Below are positions 6,279 to 7,924 of a DNA stretch of 7,924 nt, in pieces. Each line of letters opens with the position of its first letter. Position 1 is the first letter of the stretch. The stretch comes from Clostridia bacterium. GTDB lineage: Bacteria; Bacillota_A; Clostridia; Oscillospirales; CAG-382. The notes under the pieces were generated by a model. That model was not told the DNA's origin, searched no databases, and was given only the letters and a program-made list of their open reading frames with translations. The stretch spans positions 1 through 7,924 of the forward strand of contig JAGACN010000054.1 in the NCBI GenBank assembly GCA_017614095.1. Direction: 5' to 3'. A program made the position numbers and the translations under genes.

Positions 6279-7277
6279 TTGACGATTGAAGAGATTCGGG
6301 CGGAAGTCCGGACGCCCGCTTACGATTTCCTGCGGACGTCGCCGAAACTCGGGAACCGGATCGGAATGCTCTGCCTCGGCGGATCCCACGCATACGGCAC
6401 GAACGTCGAGGGGTCGGATATCGACCTGCGGGGATTCGCGGTCCGGAGCGCGCAGGAGATCCTGACCGGCCAGGATTGGGAACAGGTGTCGGACACCGGT
6501 ACGGATACGACAATCTATTCATTTGATAAGCTGGTCCGGCTGCTTGCCGCGTGCAATCCGAACACGATCGAGATGCTGGGCAACCGGCCGGAGCACTATC
6601 TGGTGCTGTCGCCGGTCGGACAGCTGCTTCTCGAGAACCGGTCCCTGTTCCTGTCCAAGCGGGCCGCCGCTTCTTTCGGCGGATACGCGAACGCGCAGCT
6701 GAACCGGTTGTACAACAAGACCGGGCGCGTGCTGGAAGAGACGCTTGCCAACGAGACGCGCTCCATCGACAATGCCTTTGCGGCTCTTCGCAGGGACGAA
6801 TCGATCGGGAACTGCATTTCGGCCTACCAGTCCGGCGGAAAGCCGTTCATTTCCATTCGGAAGGATCTGCCGCTGGACGGGTTTATCAAAGTGGCGCAAA
6901 CGGTGGCCAACGTCCACGATGACTACCGCCGGAGCGCACGCAACGACCGGGCGGTCGAACACGGGAAGCTGCCCAAGCACATGATGCATCTGGTCCGTTT
7001 GTACCTGATGGCTTTCGATATCCTCGAGAACGGGGAGATCCGTACCTATCGGGAGAAGGATCACGAACTTCTGATGGACATCCGGAACGGCAAATATCTG
7101 ATCGACGGCATTGAGCCGACGGCGGCATTCATGGAGATGGTTTCTTCGTTTGAAGAGCGGCTCAAAGAACTGTCGAAACGGACTGCTCTGCCGGACAAAC
7201 CGGATGAGCAGAAGATCCTCAGTCTGCTGGCAGAGGTCAACGGAGCGGCCGTAACGCACTGCGGGAACGGATCCTGA
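6279..7277 (+). CDS. Nucleotidyltransferase of the DNA polymerase beta fold, RlaP/YcgL-like
   Basis: Likely a 332-residue nucleotidyltransferase; the substrate is unknown. The N-terminal motif LGGSHAYGTNVEGSDIDLRG (33-52) has the GS of the nucleotide-binding loop and two metal-binding aspartates, D47 and D49. This form, with HAYGT and SDIDxRG, together with NPNTIEML (93-100), is characteristic to my eye of the YcgL/RlaP group (COG3541-like), some members of which occur in RNA-repair gene neighbourhoods. I cannot place the third carboxylate with certainty. The rest is mostly helical. It starts with TTG at 6279 (an alternative TTG at 6264 adds five residues) and lies 15 bp after engB. Its last codons (GAAVTHCGNGS, then TGA at 7275-7277) fall inside the downstream copy of the engB 3' end, read in a different frame, so its C-terminus was probably overprinted on older sequence. 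No RNA ligase, RtcB or integrase gene is nearby. Confidence 0.85.
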   Translation: MTIEEIRAEVRTPAYDFLRTSPKLGNRIGMLCLGGSHAYGTNVEGSDIDLRGFAVRSAQEILTGQDWEQVSDTGTDTTIYSFDKLVRLLAACNPNTIEMLGNRPEHYLVLSPVGQLLLENRSLFLSKRAAASFGGYANAQLNRLYNKTGRVLEETLANETRSIDNAFAALRRDESIGNCISAYQSGGKPFISIRKDLPLDGFIKVAQTVANVHDDYRRSARNDRAVEHGKLPKHMMHLVRLYLMAFDILENGEIRTYREKDHELLMDIRNGKYLIDGIEPTAAFMEMVSSFEERLKELSKRTALPDKPDEQKILSLLAEVNGAAVTHCGNGS

Positions 7278-7284
7278 CGGCGGT
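7242..7284 (+). repeat. Downstream copy of the 43-bp direct repeat
   Basis: It is identical to 6211-6253 at 39 of 43 positions, including an unbroken 22-bp match (7263-7284). It overlaps the last 36 bases of the nucleotidyltransferase gene. The four differences translate in the engB frame as two silent changes (CGG to CGT, GCG to GCA) and two replacements (Asp to Asn, Trp to Arg), which suggests that it was once coding in that frame. Confidence 0.9.
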
Positions 7285-7300
7285 TGGAAAGTCCAGATAA
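7244..7300 (+). pseudogene. Remnant of an engB 3' end
   Basis: Read in the frame equivalent to engB, this stretch encodes SGRNALRERILTAVGKSR and stops at TAA (7298-7300). The working gene ends SGRDALWERILTAVNT. The remnant has its own different last residues and stop codon, as expected for the displaced original end of engB after something was inserted upstream of it. No start codon or longer homologous frame continues upstream, so it cannot make a GTPase. Weak similarity may extend a few bases further upstream with a 1-nt gap. An alternative is local duplication or gene conversion without an inserted element. Confidence 0.55.
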
Positions 7301-7340
7301 CCTTAAATCTATTTTTGCTTATTATTCACTTTTTCAGAGT

Positions 7341-7369
7341 CCGGCGCAACGCCGGGAACGTTTTTCCCG
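7341..7369 (+). promoter_or_regulatory. Two overlapping, mutually exclusive hairpins upstream of the lipoprotein gene
   Basis: Hairpin A pairs CCGGCG (7341-7346) with CGCCGG (7350-7355) across CAA. Hairpin B pairs CGGGAA (7353-7358) with TTCCCG (7364-7369) across CGTTT. They share bases 7353-7355 and cannot form together. A T-run (7361-7365) begins five bases after hairpin A, so A may be a weak terminator for the lon-engB-nucleotidyltransferase transcript, and B would disrupt it by using part of the T-run. The function is inferred. I found no convincing promoter between 7285 and 7407; a lone TATTAT at 7320-7325 has no good -35 box. Confidence 0.4.
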
Positions 7370-7407
7370 TCTTGTATGGTGAAAGGGAAGAAAGGAGGGC
7401 GATCCTT

Positions 7408-7924
7408 ATGAGAAGAATGAGTGCAATTCTTTTGGCTTTGATGATCGTTGCTGCGCTGCTGTGCGGGTGCGCGTCAAACCAAACGGAAAACAGCGGAAAC
7501 CATACGACCACCGATCCTTACGAGAACTTCAGCGACTGGTCCGGGGAGCGGGAGCTGGAGATCAAGAGGGCCTATTGGCTGAAATCTGATACGGATCTGA
7601 ACGGTTTCGATACCGCGGAAGTTCCCATGTATTACTTTGGCGAGTACGGCGGCTACGCGGCCGTCATGCCCGACGGACCCGCGGGTGACATCTCTCTTAC
7701 AAAAACCATAGGCGGGCACGAATTCAAGTACGGGAATGCCAACGTCATTCTTTTGTTCAAGGAAGGAACTTTTGAAGATATGGAGGACGCGGCCAAAGAG
7801 GGGAAGATCACGCAGGACGACGTCGACCGGATCTACGAAAAATACATGTCAACGAAATGGTCCGGCGGTCCGATTGAGGGAGACGCGTCCGCCGCAGAAG
7901 AGGAAACGTCCGAATCCTCCGTTG
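7408..7924 (+). CDS. Putative lipoprotein, 3' end outside the window
   Basis: The start is clear: AAAGGAGG (7391-7398) lies nine bases before the ATG, and 172 codons are visible before the window ends. The N-terminus is a lipoprotein signal peptide: MRRM, a hydrophobic core (SAILLALMIVAALL), then the lipobox LCGC with the acylated Cys at 21 and a Ser/Asn/Thr-rich linker. It should be anchored on the outer face of the cytoplasmic membrane. The mature part holds an aromatic strand region (VPMYYFGEYGGYAAVMPDG), a second strand stretch (FKYGNANVILLFKEG), then FEDMEDAAKEGKITQDDVDRIYEKY. That layout resembles a small domain common in Firmicute secreted proteins of unknown function, where a similar phrase reads roughly 'dAyeeGklTeedl'. 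The visible end turns into a Glu/Ser-rich linker (EEETSESSV), so another domain or a disordered tail may follow. The substrate or partner is unknown. Confidence 0.85.
   Translation, partial: MRRMSAILLALMIVAALLCGCASNQTENSGNHTTTDPYENFSDWSGERELEIKRAYWLKSDTDLNGFDTAEVPMYYFGEYGGYAAVMPDGPAGDISLTKTIGGHEFKYGNANVILLFKEGTFEDMEDAAKEGKITQDDVDRIYEKYMSTKWSGGPIEGDASAAEEETSESSV

Noticed and set aside
5372..6289. A 305-codon plus-strand frame spanning the end of lon and all of engB
   Set aside because: It is Arg/Gly/Pro-rich and overlaps two well-supported genes in another frame. It has no plausible motif.
7326..7719. Minus-strand frames of 61 and 81 codons over the lipoprotein gene
   Set aside because: They lack ribosome binding sites and recognisable motifs, and overlap a gene with a perfect Shine-Dalgarno and a signal peptide.
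1..7924. CRISPR arrays, tRNA or rRNA genes, insertion sequences, integrase or transposase genes
   Set aside because: None was seen on reading both strands. The only repeats found are the 25-bp tandem pair and the 43-bp engB-end pair. No tool-based search was possible, so a small RNA gene could be missed.

Overview
The window looks like chromosomal DNA from a GC-rich member of the Bacillota (Firmicutes), probably a Clostridia-type anaerobe. The evidence is a complete HPr kinase/phosphorylase, a ROK glucokinase with a zinc motif, a LonA protease followed directly by the EngB/YsxC GTPase (the order known from Bacillus), strong AGGAG-type ribosome binding sites, and a lipoprotein of single-membrane style. 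All genes seen lie on the + strand. The long open frames on the opposite strand are GC-bias shadows.

Layout. (1) 1-155: 3' end of an unrecognised gene, then an intrinsic terminator (191-214). (2) 235-398: a control region with a near-perfect tandem 25-bp repeat, each copy holding an imperfect 16-bp palindrome. It lies directly upstream of a textbook vegetative promoter (TTGACA, 17 bp, TATAAT), followed by a leader with a 10-bp hairpin. (3) 399-3235: a membrane protein with a DUF2812-like N-terminus and a very acidic tail, then hprK (4-bp ATGA overlap), then a ROK glucokinase; this is probably one operon. (4) 3318-7277: lonA, engB and a nucleotidyltransferase-fold gene (RlaP/YcgL-like), tightly packed. 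(5) 7278-7407: an AT-richer spacer with two mutually exclusive hairpins. (6) 7408-end: the start of a lipoprotein gene that runs off the window.

How they work together. HprK phosphorylates HPr on serine in response to glycolytic intermediates, and glucokinase feeds glucose into glycolysis, so region 3 reads as a carbon-status module. The membrane protein is translationally coupled to hprK and may belong to it functionally, but its role is unknown. LonA (protein quality control) and EngB (50S ribosome assembly) are housekeeping genes.

The most unusual feature is around the nucleotidyltransferase gene. The last 43 bp of coding similarity in engB (6211-6253) recur 1031 bp downstream (7242-7284) with 39 of 43 bases identical. 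The downstream copy still encodes an EngB-like C-terminus in engB's own reading frame, while the nucleotidyltransferase gene ends inside it in a different frame. This looks like a cargo gene inserted at the 3' end of engB that duplicated the gene end, with the displaced original end left behind.
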